Assembly (NCBI GenBank): GCA_029961685.1
Contig: JARWKL010000006.1
Location: 17,361,276 to 17,425,275, forward strand
Direction: 5' to 3'
Length of the DNA: 64,000 bases
DNA from: Aristolochia californica
Lineage: Eukaryota > Streptophyta > Magnoliopsida > Piperales > Aristolochiaceae
Below the pieces are notes generated by a model. That model worked only from the letters and a program-made list of their open reading frames with translations, had not been told where the DNA came from and searched no databases. Each line of letters begins with the position of its first letter. Position 1 is the stretch's first letter. Shown one piece after another: positions 63,371 through 64,000 of this stretch. Both the position numbers and the translations under genes were made by a program.

Positions 63371-64000
63371 TGATCCTAACATGTTTTAAATGTGTTGGAT
63401 ATGCATACCTGAAACATGTTGAAGATGCAAATGACTTAATGAACCAAAAATTTCAAGGATTAAAAAAAATAAAATTCACAAGTTAACGTGCGGTGGGATA
63501 TTTATCAAAGCCAAACAACCCAGTTTTTGCCTATTTTACAAAAAGTGGACCTTACAGTCATAGTTCCGTGTAAATCTTTTGATCGATTAATGCTGTGTAA
63601 CGGCTATAATTTTTGTTGGAAATGACTTATGGTTTGGGAGTTAACACTAAATTAAAAAAGCCTCGCCCTCTCCTTTCCGATAATTAGAAAACTTAATATA
63701 TAAGAAACTTAAAAAATTTACAATCCTTAAAAATCGCATATACTTTTTGGAATTATCTCTCTCAGCATTTGTGCGTTTCCATTTTGGATGTTCAATTTTA
63801 TTTCAAATCCACACTTTAGTTTTCCCTCTCCCTTTTTTCTTGTAAACAAAAAGATAAGGCAAAAAAATCACAACAAAATGAAAATTTTGGAGTTTAAGTA
63901 TGCAAAAATTTGAAAACTATAATAAAAGTAAGTGAATAAAATTATTTCATGCACTAAAATTAACACCAAATTTTTGTTATCATTGTTTGGGAAATTTCAC

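Larger units (their letters stand above)
59788..64000 (+). repeat. Satellite array, block 4 (long subtype)
   Basis: The satellite resumes directly after the retroelement with ATATATCACAC, continuing the GATCACAACAAAATG motif interrupted at 59289. Anchors start at 59978, 60657, 61327, 62010, 62688 and 63371, with regular spacing of 670-683 bp. Monomers are mostly of the GGTGGATATGC subtype; 59978 reads GTCATGGATATGC and 63371 reads GTGTTGGATATGC. The window ends in mid-monomer, so the array continues to the right. No gene is seen. Confidence 0.97.

Noticed and set aside
1..64000. CRISPR array or prokaryotic repeat locus
   Set aside because: The repeat unit is about 680 bp with no short direct repeats and unique spacers, there are no cas genes, and the retroelement is of plant type.
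1..64000. Diverged protein-coding tandem gene family
   Set aside because: The frames are shorter than about 145 codons, occur on both strands, and are broken by indels not in multiples of three. C tracts and deletions ignore reading frame.
1..64000. Inverted monomers or telomeric repeats marking an array edge
   Set aside because: Every anchor is on the plus strand and no run of TTTAGGG or its complement was seen.
1..64000. CENP-B box-like motif in the monomer
   Set aside because: I found no sequence with the required TTCG, A and CGGG spacing. GCGGTGGGATA is only superficially similar.

Overview
This window is almost entirely one AT-rich tandem satellite DNA array. A monomer of about 680 bp (most intervals between the phase anchor TGATCCTAACATG are 676-683 bp) repeats head to tail, always in the same orientation, about 92-94 times from the first base to the last. 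Neither array boundary is inside the window. I find no convincing protein-coding gene, rRNA or tRNA gene, CRISPR array or prokaryotic signal. The short open frames are the same few frames of the satellite consensus read again in successive monomers.

The host is most likely a flowering plant. The best evidence is a 498-bp retroelement at 59,290-59,787. It has LTRs with TG/CA ends, a primer-binding site matching the 3' end of plant initiator tRNA-Met two bases from an LTR, a purine-rich tract at the other LTR, and a 5-bp target duplication in satellite sequence. This fits a TRIM (terminal-repeat retrotransposon in miniature) on the minus strand. Species, and whether the array is centromeric, subtelomeric or interstitial, cannot be told from this sequence alone.

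Layout. 1-5,240: satellite, including the first copy of a three-monomer duplication whose second copy is at about 6.7-8.8 kb. 5,241-5,688: foreign GC-richer insert that replaces part of a monomer. 5,689-35,204: satellite of the 'short' subtype, a mosaic of multi-monomer duplications (13, 23 and 26 kb; 9.3, 24.5 and 30.6 kb). 35,205-35,364: second foreign filler with an internal 52-bp tandem duplication. From about 38.4 kb to the end nearly all monomers carry a 3-bp insertion (GTGGTGGAT instead of GTGGAT), so two subtype domains meet inside the window. 38.4-42.2 kb: about 1.34-kb dimer repeats. 42.2-54 kb: a nested higher-order structure in which a 3,459-bp segment was duplicated and part of the second copy amplified into four copies of a 1,585-bp unit. 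54-64 kb: mostly simple monomers, interrupted by the TRIM.

A homopolymer C tract (up to 38 C) occurs at one fixed phase of the monomer, with very different lengths even between close duplicates. Several monomers are truncated at junctions with short microhomology. The window is best read as a record of satellite evolution by unequal exchange, short templated copying, end joining and retroelement insertion. There is no gene system here.
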